A DNA stretch of 64,000 nt, taken from assembly GCA_964647825.1 (NCBI GenBank), contig CAZYJL010000006.1:78751-142750 (forward strand), given 5' to 3'. The stretch is from VFKI01 sp964647825 (GTDB taxonomy: Bacteria > Pseudomonadota > Gammaproteobacteria > DSM-16500). Under the pieces are notes generated by a model. That model did no database searches, had not been told where the DNA came from, and was given only the letters and a program-made list of their open reading frames with translations. This document shows positions 8,902-17,224 of the stretch, one piece after another. Every line of letters begins with the position of its first letter. Position 1 is the stretch's first letter. The position numbers were made by a program, and so were the translations under genes.

Positions 8902-9987
8902 ATGCCTGGCAACACATTTGGCAAATTATTTACGGTGACGACGTGTGGCGAATCACATGGTGGCGCACTGGCTGCCATTATTGATGGCTGTCCGCCAGGA
9001 CTTGCGATCACTGAAAAAGAAATACAACAGGAGTTAGATCGTCGCAAGCCTGGACAAAATACTCTTGTCACGCCACGTCAAGAAAAAGATCGTATTCATA
9101 TTTTATCTGGTATTTATGCCGGTGAAACAACCGGCGCACCCATTTTATTATTAGCGCACAATGAAGATATGCGCCCTGAAGATTACGATACGCTCAAAAC
9201 TGTCTTTCGACCTTCTCACGCCGATTACACATGGCTAATGAAATATGGTCGACGCGATCACCGCGGTAGTGGTAGAGCAAGCGCGCGTGAAACATTAATG
9301 CGAGTTGCTGCGGGTGCTATTGCAAAAAAATATCTCACCACACATTTTAATATAAAAATACTTGCTTACGTTGAACAAATTGGGTCTATCAAAACAACAC
9401 TCACAGATGACGAAATTTCATTTGAAAATATAGAAAAAAGTTTTGTGCGTTGTCCTGATACCATTGCATCAGAAAAGATGATTGAACTGATTGAAACAAT
9501 TAAACGAGAAAAAGATTCGATTGGTGGCGTGATTCGCTGCCTGATTCGTCATGTGCCTACAGGATTAGGTGAACCGGTATTTGATAAATTATCTGCCGAC
9601 CTCGGCAAAGCCATGCTAAGCATTAATGCCGTCAAAGGCTTTGAAATTGGCGCAGGTTTTGCTGCTGCAACCATGCGAGGCAGTGAACATAATGATCCAT
9701 TCAATTATCAAAACAACAACGTAATCATTGAAAAAAATCATGCGGGTGGTATTTTAGGTGGCATATCAAGTGGCGCGCCTATTTATTTTCGCGTTGCTTT
9801 TAAACCTGTCGCGACCATTGGTGTCGCACAAAATACCATTAACACTGAGAACCAATCTATCACGCTACAAGCAACTGGCAGACACGATCCTTGTGTCTTA
9901 CCGAGAGCGGTGCCAATTGTTGAAGCCATGTCTGCGTTAGTCCTCATGGATCATCTATTACGACAGCGCGCACAAAATGGCAGATAA
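8902..9987 (+). CDS. aroC: Chorismate synthase
   Basis: Reduced-flavin-dependent final step of the pathway, 5-enolpyruvylshikimate-3-phosphate to chorismate. The 361-aa length is typical. Signatures seen are GESHGGALAAIIDGCPPG at the N-terminus (first catalytic His), the RRDHRGSGRASARET block and the C-terminal GRHDPCVLPRAVP block with the second conserved His/Asp. It begins 3 nt after the aroB stop and ends the plus-strand aro cluster. Steps 1, 2, 3, 4, 6 and 7 are encoded here; step 5 (shikimate kinase) is not. Confidence 0.97.
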   Translation: MPGNTFGKLFTVTTCGESHGGALAAIIDGCPPGLAITEKEIQQELDRRKPGQNTLVTPRQEKDRIHILSGIYAGETTGAPILLLAHNEDMRPEDYDTLKTVFRPSHADYTWLMKYGRRDHRGSGRASARETLMRVAAGAIAKKYLTTHFNIKILAYVEQIGSIKTTLTDDEISFENIEKSFVRCPDTIASEKMIELIETIKREKDSIGGVIRCLIRHVPTGLGEPVFDKLSADLGKAMLSINAVKGFEIGAGFAAATMRGSEHNDPFNYQNNNVIIEKNHAGGILGGISSGAPIYFRVAFKPVATIGVAQNTINTENQSITLQATGRHDPCVLPRAVPIVEAMSALVLMDHLLRQRAQNGR

Positions 9988-10041
9988 AAATAAAAAAATA
10001 CTCATTGAGAACGAGCAAACAGCTTACTTATGATAAAATAA

Positions 10042-10851
10042 CTATTTTCTTGCTGGAGAAAGCTGTGCATGCACTTTTTCAGCAGGAACTGCTTCTTTTT
10101 CATCTTCCGGCAAAGCGGCAAACAAAGAAAATTGACTAATCTTTGCGCCCACATCTTTCACAACATTTTCTGCACATCTTAAATCTTTAAAAGGCTGATA
10201 CATTTCAACTATAATTGACTTAAGTGCACACATACTTATTAGCCCTGTAGTGCATCCTGAAATAATCGAAGTTAATTTCAACACATCTACAAAGTCTTTT
10301 TTCACACCCCCTTTCGCTTCAGCCCCTAGGTAATACAAAGGAATCAATAAAATATCAAGCATAACAAACATCAGTAATACAGTTGCTATAGGAGCTACAA
10401 TTATTTTTTTAAATTGATTTCCAAATGTTAACTCAGAGTGAATATAGGCAATTAATTCATTCGAATAGTGTTTGATATCAGCGAGAATAGTTGTATTTTG
10501 TTGACGATAAATTGCAAGATTATTCACTTCACCTACATTATTGCTTAAAAAATGATTATAAGCAGTAACAAGTTTCACTATCACAAGTTGAATTTCTTTT
10601 TTTTTATCTATCAATAAATTTGAAGCATTTATCTTTTCATATAAGAGAGAAAATGTCTGGTACAATTCTTTTAATACTTTTTTATTTTCTACACTCTCTA
10701 CACTATCATTCACCAAAATACGAAAGTCTGCAAGGGCCTCTGATAAAGTGATTTGTTCACCTTCTTCTTGCCCAGCAAGTAATGGCAACTGAGCATCATT
10801 ATTTATTTCATTTGCAACAGGTAGATTAAACCGAAGATGTCGATTTAGCAT
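10042..10851 (-). CDS. Unknown membrane protein inserted between ftsI and the aro cluster
   Basis: Not recognised. 269 aa. Residues 1-140 are soluble and helical; two strong hydrophobic segments follow at about 151-173 and 191-214; the last 40 residues are charged and end with an E-rich block (EDEKEAVPAEK) and a basic end (SPARK). The acidic-then-basic end resembles type IVB secretion signals, but this is weak evidence. A GAGGAG ribosome site lies 9 nt before the ATG. It follows ftsI on the same strand after 89 bp, in the position murE would normally hold, and has no dcw function that can be seen. Confidence 0.5.
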   Translation of the reverse strand: MLNRHLRFNLPVANEINNDAQLPLLAGQEEGEQITLSEALADFRILVNDSVESVENKKVLKELYQTFSLLYEKINASNLLIDKKKEIQLVIVKLVTAYNHFLSNNVGEVNNLAIYRQQNTTILADIKHYSNELIAYIHSELTFGNQFKKIIVAPIATVLLMFVMLDILLIPLYYLGAEAKGGVKKDFVDVLKLTSIISGCTTGLISMCALKSIIVEMYQPFKDLRCAENVVKDVGAKISQFSLFAALPEDEKEAVPAEKVHAQLSPARK

Positions 10852-10940
10852 AATTGCTATCTCCTCGTTATTTTTTAATTAAATTTTTTATTTAGTTTTT
10901 TTAATTTTCTATGCAAAAAGAATAATGCAATAAAAAGATA

Positions 10941-12686
10941 TTATTGTCTATCTACTCTTTTTTGCGAATCACTCTCTCTCGGCACAGCTAAAAGCTGCAA
11001 CGCAGGTTCCATAATTTTCGCAAATACAGGTGCTGACACATCACTACCAAAGTAGCGTTTTCCTTGCGGATCACGAATCACGACTGCAACAACCAAACGC
11101 GGTTCACTGACTGGCGCGATCCCCACAAAAGTTGACGTATAATGATGCTGTTTCCCTGCATAGCCATGGCGTCCAGCGATCCATGCCGTCCCGGTTTTTC
11201 CCGCAACTTGATAACCAGAAATTTTTGCTGCAAACCCTGTTGCACCTTTTGCAATCACTACAGAATGCAGCATCGCTAACATGGTATGTGCTAATTCTGA
11301 TGAAAATATACGTTGCCCTACTGGCGGTTTATTACGATGCAATAATGTCACCGGGACTTTCACACCATCATTTGCAAATATCGCGTAAGCTGCAGCAAGC
11401 TGTAACGGTGTCACTGATAAACCATAACCAAAAGCTAATGTTGCTAAAGGAAATGACACAGGATTTGCAGGTAATTTACCAGATTGCTCACCAGGAAAAT
11501 GCACGCTAGTTACCTCACCAAAGCCAACACGTCGCAATATATCTGGCAACCTTTCTGGTGGTAGTGACAAAATCACTTTCGAAATACCCACATTACTGGA
11601 ACGTTCCAATACCTGCGTCAAAGAAAGTAAATTATTATTATGCTCATCACGCACCACATGATGTCCCACACGCATAAAACCAGGCCAAGTATCAATTAAT
11701 GAATCCGGTTGATATTTTTTACTTTCTAACGCTGCAGCAATACTAAAGGTTTTAATCGTTGATCCCGGCTCAAAACTATCTGTCACTGCACGATTACGAA
11801 AATTATTTTTTTTATTTTTAAATAAGCGTGCATTTAATTGATTAGGATTAAACGAGGGTATATTCACCATCGCTAAAATTTCACCGGTATGCACATCTAA
11901 AATTACCACGGATCCCGATACTGCCAAATTTTCTTTAATCCCTGCGGTTAATGCTTGAAAGGCTAACAATTGTAAACGGCGATCAATACTTAAGACTAAA
12001 TCATGGCCCTGTTCGCGTTCATGCAACACTTTCACATCAGACACCACATGATGCCCCGCATCTTGGATCACTTCTTTTTTGCCTGCTTGTCCTGCTAACC
12101 AACCGTTATAAGTAAGCTCTAATCCCTCCTGACCTTGATCATCAACATTCGTAAACCCGGTAAGATGCGCCGCTACTTCACCTTCTGGATAAAATCGATG
12201 AAATGTTTGCTGAATAAATAAACCTTGTATGTGCAATTGCTGTATTTGCTGCGCGATCTCTGGTACGACATGGCGTGATAACCATGCAAAATGTTTGGCA
12301 TGCGATGTAGGATGCAAGGCAACAAAAGGCAAAAGTGATTGCAATATTTTTTCTTGTTGTTTTGTTGGATGAAATTTCGCAGGATCAATCCAAATGGCAG
12401 CGACAGGAGCACTAACTGCTAATGGATTACCGTTGCGATCGACAATCATGCCGCGATACGCAGGTAATTGAATCGTGCGCAATGCTCTGACGTCACCCTG
12501 ATGCCGCAAAAAATCATCATGAATCACAGCAAGATCAATCATGCGAGCAATTAATCCTGTCATCGCACACGCAATAAAAAAAATAAGTGCCCAAAAACGC
12601 CACGCAGAAAAGCGTAACGTGCCGCGCAAATAGTGCGCTGTACCCGCTCTTGCGCGCGCTGCGTCCGTCGCGAAAAAACCATTCAT
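10941..12686 (-). CDS. ftsI: Peptidoglycan D,D-transpeptidase FtsI (PBP3)
   Basis: Septal cross-linking enzyme of the divisome, bound to the inner membrane. The 581-aa protein has a short cytoplasmic N-terminus, one membrane anchor at about residues 30-50, a pedestal domain with RG(M)IVDRNGNPLA, and the transpeptidase motifs STIK (SxxK nucleophile), SSN (SxN) and KTGT. The order and length fit FtsI. Its ATG overlaps the ftsL stop by 4 bp (ATGA), so translation is likely coupled. The dcw block stops after this gene, where an unknown gene and the aro cluster intervene before murE. Confidence 0.96.
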   Translation of the reverse strand: MNGFFATDAARARAGTAHYLRGTLRFSAWRFWALIFFIACAMTGLIARMIDLAVIHDDFLRHQGDVRALRTIQLPAYRGMIVDRNGNPLAVSAPVAAIWIDPAKFHPTKQQEKILQSLLPFVALHPTSHAKHFAWLSRHVVPEIAQQIQQLHIQGLFIQQTFHRFYPEGEVAAHLTGFTNVDDQGQEGLELTYNGWLAGQAGKKEVIQDAGHHVVSDVKVLHEREQGHDLVLSIDRRLQLLAFQALTAGIKENLAVSGSVVILDVHTGEILAMVNIPSFNPNQLNARLFKNKKNNFRNRAVTDSFEPGSTIKTFSIAAALESKKYQPDSLIDTWPGFMRVGHHVVRDEHNNNLLSLTQVLERSSNVGISKVILSLPPERLPDILRRVGFGEVTSVHFPGEQSGKLPANPVSFPLATLAFGYGLSVTPLQLAAAYAIFANDGVKVPVTLLHRNKPPVGQRIFSSELAHTMLAMLHSVVIAKGATGFAAKISGYQVAGKTGTAWIAGRHGYAGKQHHYTSTFVGIAPVSEPRLVVAVVIRDPQGKRYFGSDVSAPVFAKIMEPALQLLAVPRESDSQKRVDRQ

Positions 12687-13024
12687 TCGCTTGATGATTC
12701 AGTCAACATAATCACAGTACGATGATCAGGTAACGTCATGCCCAATTTGTGCTGTGCAATATAACGTACACGCGCTGTCATCGTACTTTGCTCTAAAATT
12801 AATTTTTGCCATTCAACATGCATCGCATCACGTTCTGTTAGCGTACGCTGCATCTGTGCATTAAGGACGCGAACGTTATTGGCAACGTACACCATACTTA
12901 ATGCTGAAATCATCGCTGCCGATAACATCACTGTTAACGGGCCATGCACCCAACGCCACGATCGTACCCACACACGCGCTTGCGACCATGCATGCACATA
13001 TGAAAAACGTACGGCTGTATTCAT
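12683..13024 (-). CDS. ftsL: Cell division protein FtsL
   Basis: Small bitopic divisome protein that works with FtsB and FtsQ. 113 aa: a basic cytoplasmic N-terminus, one membrane segment at about residues 29-50, then a leucine-zipper-like periplasmic helix (VRVLNAQMQRTLTERD...) ending in the typical VRYIAQHKLGM segment. Sequence conservation in FtsL is low, so the call rests on size, topology and its place between rsmH and ftsI, with 4-bp overlaps on both sides. The N-terminal extension before the membrane segment is typical of gammaproteobacteria. Confidence 0.9.
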   Translation of the reverse strand: MNTAVRFSYVHAWSQARVWVRSWRWVHGPLTVMLSAAMISALSMVYVANNVRVLNAQMQRTLTERDAMHVEWQKLILEQSTMTARVRYIAQHKLGMTLPDHRTVIMLTESSSE

Positions 13025-13983
13025 AACAGCTTCTCCCCTGTCCGCAACACTGCACTCCTTGCACGCGGATTCAGCGCGACTTCCTCTGCTTCCGGCCTAA
13101 TTGCTCGACCAACACTTTGAAAATTTCCAAAGATAACCGATTGTTTCACCGGCAATCCTTTTGGAAACTCTTGCTGCCGTGATAACCCGCGAATAAATTG
13201 CTTCACAATCCGATCTTCTAACGAATGAAAACTAATCACGACCAATCGACCGCCCTGCGCTAACAAAGCAGGCACATGCACCAACGTCGCAGAGAGTTTT
13301 TCCATTTCTTGATTAATGAAAATCCGAATTGCTTGAAAACTTCGCGTTGCCGGATGTTTGCCTTTTTGAAAACGTGGCATCGCCTCTGCAATAATCGTGG
13401 CCAATTGTATCGTGGTCGTAATCGGTTGTTTTTCGCGATAACTTAAAATTGCACGCGCAATCCGTCGCGCATGTTTTTCTTCGCCATAACGCCAAAGCAC
13501 CGTACCTAACGTTTTTTCATCGACGGTCGCTAACCATTCCGCTGCGCTGATACCTTGTGAGGTATCCATACGCATATCCAATGGGCCTTCGCGCATAAAA
13601 CTAAACCCACGCGCGGGCTCGTCTAATTGCGGCGAGGAAATCCCTAAATCAAATAAAATACCGTTTATTTTTCCGGTCAAATGATGCTGCGCGACGACCA
13701 TCGGCAATTCTGCAAACGAAGCATGTGCAATCGAAAAACGTGGATCCTGTGAAAATTCCGCCTCTGCAGAACGTGCAAACGCAACCGCTTGCGGATCTTG
13801 ATCAATCGCAAGTAATTTACCATGGGGAGAAAGATGAGAGAGAATTGCACGAGAATGACCACCGCGACCAAACGTCGCGTCAACATAAATACCATCCGGT
13901 TGAATGGCAAGCTGCCTCAGCACTTGCTGCAACAACACCGGCTGATGTGTATTGAATGCTTCTTCCATTCGGCACGCCACCAT
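13021..13983 (-). CDS. rsmH: 16S rRNA (cytosine-1402-N4)-methyltransferase RsmH
   Basis: SAM-dependent methylation of C1402 of 16S rRNA in the decoding centre. The 320-aa protein shows HQPVLLQQVL at the N-terminus, the SAM-binding VDATFGRGGHSRAIL motif, AIDQDPQAV, the DLGISSPQLD motif, RGFSFMREGPLDMRMD, and ISFHSLEDRIVK near the C-terminus. The start at 13983 has AGGA about 9 nt upstream; an in-frame ATG at 13968 is the alternative. It follows mraZ after 23 bp and overlaps ftsL by 4 bp. Confidence 0.96.
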   Translation of the reverse strand: MVACRMEEAFNTHQPVLLQQVLRQLAIQPDGIYVDATFGRGGHSRAILSHLSPHGKLLAIDQDPQAVAFARSAEAEFSQDPRFSIAHASFAELPMVVAQHHLTGKINGILFDLGISSPQLDEPARGFSFMREGPLDMRMDTSQGISAAEWLATVDEKTLGTVLWRYGEEKHARRIARAILSYREKQPITTTIQLATIIAEAMPRFQKGKHPATRSFQAIRIFINQEMEKLSATLVHVPALLAQGGRLVVISFHSLEDRIVKQFIRGLSRQQEFPKGLPVKQSVIFGNFQSVGRAIRPEAEEVALNPRARSAVLRTGEKLL

Positions 13984-14006
13984 AGGTTATATCCTGCTGC
14001 CAAGTA

Positions 14007-14462
14007 TCATAACGACAGCTTCCTGACTTCTTCAGGTAACATCGACTCACCAGTGGTTTCTTCTTGCAACCAGTGCTGTCGCCGAACCTGCCAGTGCGCT
14101 TCCGCCCACAGTTCAAATTTCTTACCCTGCCCCACCAACATCACTTGCCGCTCAATCCCAGCATAATCCCGCAATAAGGGTGGCAATAAAATGCGCCCAT
14201 GACTATCTAATGGGACTTCTGTCGCATGCCCAATCAACAACCGTTGAATACGGCGCGCTGCAGGATTAAATCCTGGGAGCTCTGCAAGTTTTTTCTCGAT
14301 GTCTTCCCAAGACGCCATAGGATAAAGCAAGAGACATTTTTCTTCGGTATCAATGGTCAATACGACGCAACCGCTACCGTCATGCAAACTCTCGCGGTAA
14401 CGCACTGGCAGCACCATCCTGCCTTTGCTATCAATATTGATCCCGCTGACACCCCTAAACAT
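14007..14462 (-). CDS. mraZ: Transcriptional regulator MraZ
   Basis: Ring-forming DNA-binding protein of the AbrB-like fold that represses its own dcw operon. 151 aa with two tandem MraZ domains: FRGVSGINIDSKGRMVLPVRYR at the N-terminus and GHATEVPLDSHGRILLPPLLR in the second half, each with the DxxGR motif. The start at 14462 is set by a strong AAGGAGG 6 nt upstream; a longer reading frame to 14621 is not supported because it runs through the control region. It is the first gene of the minus-strand dcw block. Confidence 0.94.
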   Translation of the reverse strand: MFRGVSGINIDSKGRMVLPVRYRESLHDGSGCVVLTIDTEEKCLLLYPMASWEDIEKKLAELPGFNPAARRIQRLLIGHATEVPLDSHGRILLPPLLRDYAGIERQVMLVGQGKKFELWAEAHWQVRRQHWLQEETTGESMLPEEVRKLSL

Positions 14463-14478
14463 GTCGGCCCTCCTTGGA

Positions 14479-14536
14479 CCCACTCCCCTCATCCCACACG
14501 CAATACCGCTTACATAAAAAATACCACGATTTCCCA
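14479..14536 (-). promoter_or_regulatory. Putative MraZ operator upstream of mraZ
   Basis: MraZ binds direct TGGGN repeats upstream of its own gene. On the minus strand this stretch has TGGGA-N5-TGGTA (14536-14522), then TGGGATGAGGGGAGTGGG (14496-14479) just before the ribosome site. The repeats are imperfect, and the exact -10/-35 of the operon could not be assigned with confidence. Confidence 0.5.
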
Positions 14537-14753
14537 CAATACACCACTTTTCACCACAATCTGACACAAAAAACGTAAAAACCGCCAAAAAAGCCACACT
14601 CTCTGGCAATAAATAAACCAATATGGCTTGGGCTCCGCGACATCTCCGGACTAAACGACGGGACTTGCTTGTCAGCGTCTATAGCGACTTGATGCGTTGT
14701 GCTTCATTTTTAAAAGCACTTTTTTTGGAAAAAGAGCGGTTAATAAACATTTT

Positions 14754-14786
14754 CTTAATATAACCTTAATATTTAACCAGTATCAT
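14754..14786 (+). promoter_or_regulatory. PmrA box and -10 for the gene at 14829
   Basis: CTTAAT-ATAAC-CTTAAT at 14754-14770 fits the PmrA half-site pattern YTTAAK-N5-YTTAAK. Exactly 10 nt later is a -10-like TATCAT (14781-14786). The same box-10 nt-TATNNT arrangement occurs at 56119-56103 (minus) and 56375-56407 (plus), in front of the other two family genes. The response regulator PmrA activates Dot/Icm effector genes from such boxes in Legionella and Coxiella. Confidence 0.75.
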
Positions 14787-14828
14787 GCCGCTATTATTTT
14801 TCGCACTCATCTTTCAAAGAGCACCATT

Positions 14829-16217
14829 ATGCAAACGAGAGAAATTATTCCAGATTATTACAACAAATTAATTTTTTTAGGCTTTACCACAAAACAAATA
14901 CAACTGTTATCAGCAGATCCTGCAACATGCAAAATGCTTGTGAACTATGCGCCTATTTATAGATGCCATGGATACAACGCACAGTATCTTTTCTCTCTTT
15001 ATGAAAAATCACCTTTTGCAGATCCAAAATCTCGCATTCAGACAGAAGTCTCAAATTTTATGAAACACGCTTCTGAAAAAGATAAAGACTATTTTCATGC
15101 TTTAGAAACTACTTTCTCGAGTGTACAAAAATTTCAAATTTTTCAAAAATATTACCCAGTATTAAAAAATGTCATACAAAAAATTAATACACAATTCTCT
15201 ATAAAAATAGCATCGATAGCATCTGAAATAGAAATCTATAAAGAATTAGCTCTGTTTATTAAAAATTTATTTATAACCAGAAAAAAAAGAAAAATGGTAG
15301 AGATAAAAATAGAGCATTTTATAAAAAATCTTAATTTGCTAAAATCGGACACATTGGATGAACACATTAAAAAAATGTTAACTGAAAATTCTCTTTCTCA
15401 TCTTATTTTGATGCAATCATATGACCAAAAATGCTGGCCTACAAGATTTAAGTACATGGCTATTTACAATTCAAAAATAAAAAAATTAGACGCCCTCATG
15501 CAAAGTGAAATAGGTACTATTTTCAAAACATCCATATTAGATAGTTCATTTAATGGTATACTTTTTCCATATTGTTTTTTACTTGCTTTCTTAGAGAAAA
15601 AAATCATCGCGGGCAACATCCTCACCGATACAGCAAAAAAAACGCTAAATACAGAAGAAGTTGATGATGAAAATATTTCAACAATCATCCGACTCATCAT
15701 AAACAATCAATTCATAGTGCCTTACCCCTATGAAGAAGATATTTTCTTGAAAAACAATATAAAAAATCCAAAAAATAAAATTAGAGAATTTTTTCTTACT
15801 GATAATAAAAATAAATTGATAAGTCATGAAGAAACAATCAAGCATCATATTTCAGAAATAACCTGCGGCTTTTTAAACTCTGTCAAAAATAAATTAGCCC
15901 TTGAAAAATCACAGACAGACAATGCAACTTTCTCATTATCTTCGTTAGATACCTCATCAAATACGAAAGAAATAATTGATCTAACGGATGAGCAACCAGT
16001 TTCATCAAAAAGAGTACGCGAGGAGCAAGCAGAGCACGCAGAAATGGCTGCACCAACAAAACGTCAAAAAGTGATGACCTCTTCATCATCATCGTCGTCG
16101 TCATCATCAGGTATTATTTCAATTGGTTTATTTGGTCAACAAAATTCTTCCAACGCAACATTTGAATTTGATTTTGAGCTTGATGAACTAGCAAGCACAT
16201 TGCGCTTTATGCCCTAG
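14829..16217 (+). CDS. Putative PmrA-regulated secreted effector with SIM-like and NLS-like tail
   Basis: Family not recognised. 462 aa, mostly helical (residues 1-370), with no signal peptide. The tail is of eukaryotic style. Residues 382-388 read IIDLTDE, the classic SUMO-interacting motif form (hydrophobic pair-D-L-T plus acid). Basic clusters KR at 394-395 and KRQK at 411-414 (in APTKRQKV) resemble nuclear localisation signals. A run of ten serines follows (418-427, coded by a TCA/TCG array), then an acidic end (FEFDFELDE) like an E-block secretion signal. The start at 14829 has AAAGAG upstream; the longer frame is rejected because it would contain the PmrA box. The tail after the serine run resembles that of the decayed gene at 56509 (IISIGLFGQQNSSNATFEFD against TIIPLSIFQPAERNSTFDLF). 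Effector function is inferred. Confidence 0.6.
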   Translation: MQTREIIPDYYNKLIFLGFTTKQIQLLSADPATCKMLVNYAPIYRCHGYNAQYLFSLYEKSPFADPKSRIQTEVSNFMKHASEKDKDYFHALETTFSSVQKFQIFQKYYPVLKNVIQKINTQFSIKIASIASEIEIYKELALFIKNLFITRKKRKMVEIKIEHFIKNLNLLKSDTLDEHIKKMLTENSLSHLILMQSYDQKCWPTRFKYMAIYNSKIKKLDALMQSEIGTIFKTSILDSSFNGILFPYCFLLAFLEKKIIAGNILTDTAKKTLNTEEVDDENISTIIRLIINNQFIVPYPYEEDIFLKNNIKNPKNKIREFFLTDNKNKLISHEETIKHHISEITCGFLNSVKNKLALEKSQTDNATFSLSSLDTSSNTKEIIDLTDEQPVSSKRVREEQAEHAEMAAPTKRQKVMTSSSSSSSSSSGIISIGLFGQQNSSNATFEFDFELDELASTLRFMP

Positions 16218-16264
16218 CGCGAATTCATACAGAAAAAAAATAACACGGGGATGTGCTGACAGTA

Positions 16265-16555
16265 TTAATAATGGTATTTACATTGATAAATTGTCAGCAC
16301 TCGACAATCTACCGTTTTATTCTTCTCTTTTTCTTTTTTCCCACTAACAGCATACACCAATCGATGCACATCATTAATTCTACGTGACCATTTACCTGTC
16401 AGCTCAAATCTTAATCCTTCTGGTTTACCTATTCCTGCAAATGGCGTTCGTTGAATACTTTCTATTAATGTATTGATTCTCTCAAGTATTTTTTTATCTG
16501 TTGTTTGCCAAAACACATACTCTTCCCATGCAAGCTCAGTCCAAAGCAGCTTCAT
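16265..16555 (-). CDS. yoeB: YoeB-family ribosome-dependent mRNA endonuclease toxin
   Basis: RelE-fold toxin that cuts mRNA at the ribosomal A site and is neutralised by YefM. 96 aa. It has W and YxxWQxTDKKILERIN at the N-terminus, the catalytic region TPFAGIGKPEGLRFELTGKWSRRI, HRLVYAV, and the invariant C-terminal KYHY (H and Y catalytic). An insertion of about ten lysine-rich residues (KKEKEKNKT) lies just before the last strand, making it longer than the 84-aa E. coli protein. The active residues are kept, so it is probably functional, but the insertion may alter activity. It lies 23 bp after yefM. Confidence 0.9.
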   Translation of the reverse strand: MKLLWTELAWEEYVFWQTTDKKILERINTLIESIQRTPFAGIGKPEGLRFELTGKWSRRINDVHRLVYAVSGKKEKEKNKTVDCRVLTIYQCKYHY

Positions 16556-16578
16556 ATTTTTCTCTTATTTATAAGGGA

Positions 16579-16830
16579 TTATTTTATTAAACCACGCTGC
16601 ACAAGCTTACCGCCTTCGGCTTGTTTGATGCTTTGACGTAATCTTTCAGCATTCGCAGGGCTTCGCAGCAAATAAGCCGTTTCTTCAATTGCGTTGTAAT
16701 CCTCTAGAGATATCATGACAACCGCACGTGCATTTTTGCGCGTCACAATCAGTGGGCTATGATCATCACAGACCTTTTCCATTATGTTTGCTAAATCTTT
16801 CCTAACGGCAGAATAACTTTTCGCGTCCAT
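16579..16830 (-). CDS. yefM: YefM/Phd-family antitoxin
   Basis: Antitoxin that binds YoeB and, with it, represses the operon. 83 aa from the ATG at 16830. It has the N-terminal Phd/YefM DNA-binding fold (SYSAVRKDLANIMEKVCDDHSPLIVTR), the conserved VVMISLEDYNAIEETAYLLRSP block, and a polar C-terminal tail that binds the toxin. The start is set by GAGG 5 nt upstream; a GTG two codons earlier is the alternative. The toxin gene follows, the usual order. Confidence 0.92.
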   Translation of the reverse strand: MDAKSYSAVRKDLANIMEKVCDDHSPLIVTRKNARAVVMISLEDYNAIEETAYLLRSPANAERLRQSIKQAEGGKLVQRGLIK

Positions 16831-16856
16831 CGGCACCTCGATAATGGTACAATAAT

Positions 16857-16878
16857 TTGTACATGTACATTTATTATA
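16857..16878 (-). promoter_or_regulatory. yefM-yoeB promoter and TGTACA operator
   Basis: A -10 TATAAT (minus strand, 16878-16873) is followed at once by the palindrome TGTACATGTACA (16869-16858), with a further TGTACC-like half-site nearer yefM. TGTACA is the core recognised by YefM in E. coli. The operator sits over the expected start of transcription, which suits autorepression by YefM-YoeB. Confidence 0.65.
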
Positions 16879-17002
16879 ACTTATTCTTGTGATGATTGAA
16901 GAAAATTTTTTCGTTAATATCGCTTATTCACTTCCATATTCCATGAAGGCTATGCAAAAATCGATAACGCCCTAGGCGAAGGCGGGTTTTAACACTTTAA
17001 TT

Positions 17003-17122
17003 ATTGATTTTATTAATAAAAATTTTTTTTTAAAAAAAATGCGAATAAAATCAATAAGATAAAAAATTCATGATTTATTAATAAAATCAATTAGTTAACC
17101 TAAAAACGGGCCATGAGACATC
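17003..17122. repeat. R4 AT-rich repeat copy 1
   Basis: Perfect 18-bp inverted repeats (attgattttattaataaa at 17003-17020 and its complement at 17074-17091) enclose an A/T-only centre. A conserved tail, aatcaattagttaacc...gagacat, follows. The core and tail recur at 52837-52954. Each copy lies in the gap just upstream of a plus-strand housekeeping gene (gatC here, nadD there). No coding capacity. Confidence 0.65.
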
Positions 17123-17224
17123 AGACTAGCAGTTGTCAAACCACTTACAAAACACACCACAACATAGCATCACAACGACTCTACCAGTATAATTCACCGA
17201 TTTTACTTTCAGGACGCCGACCTT

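Noticed and set aside
9988..10041. Third R3 copy after aroC
   Set aside because: Only the short phrase aacgagcaaacag and a following gataaaataa match; too little to claim an element.
14697..14828. N-terminal extension of the effector at 14829
   Set aside because: It would place the PmrA box and promoter inside the coding sequence; the ATG at 14829 has a better ribosome site.
14829..16217. Calling the three PmrA-box genes one family from end to end
   Set aside because: Similarity is confined to short N-terminal or C-terminal stretches by eye; only partial relation is claimed.
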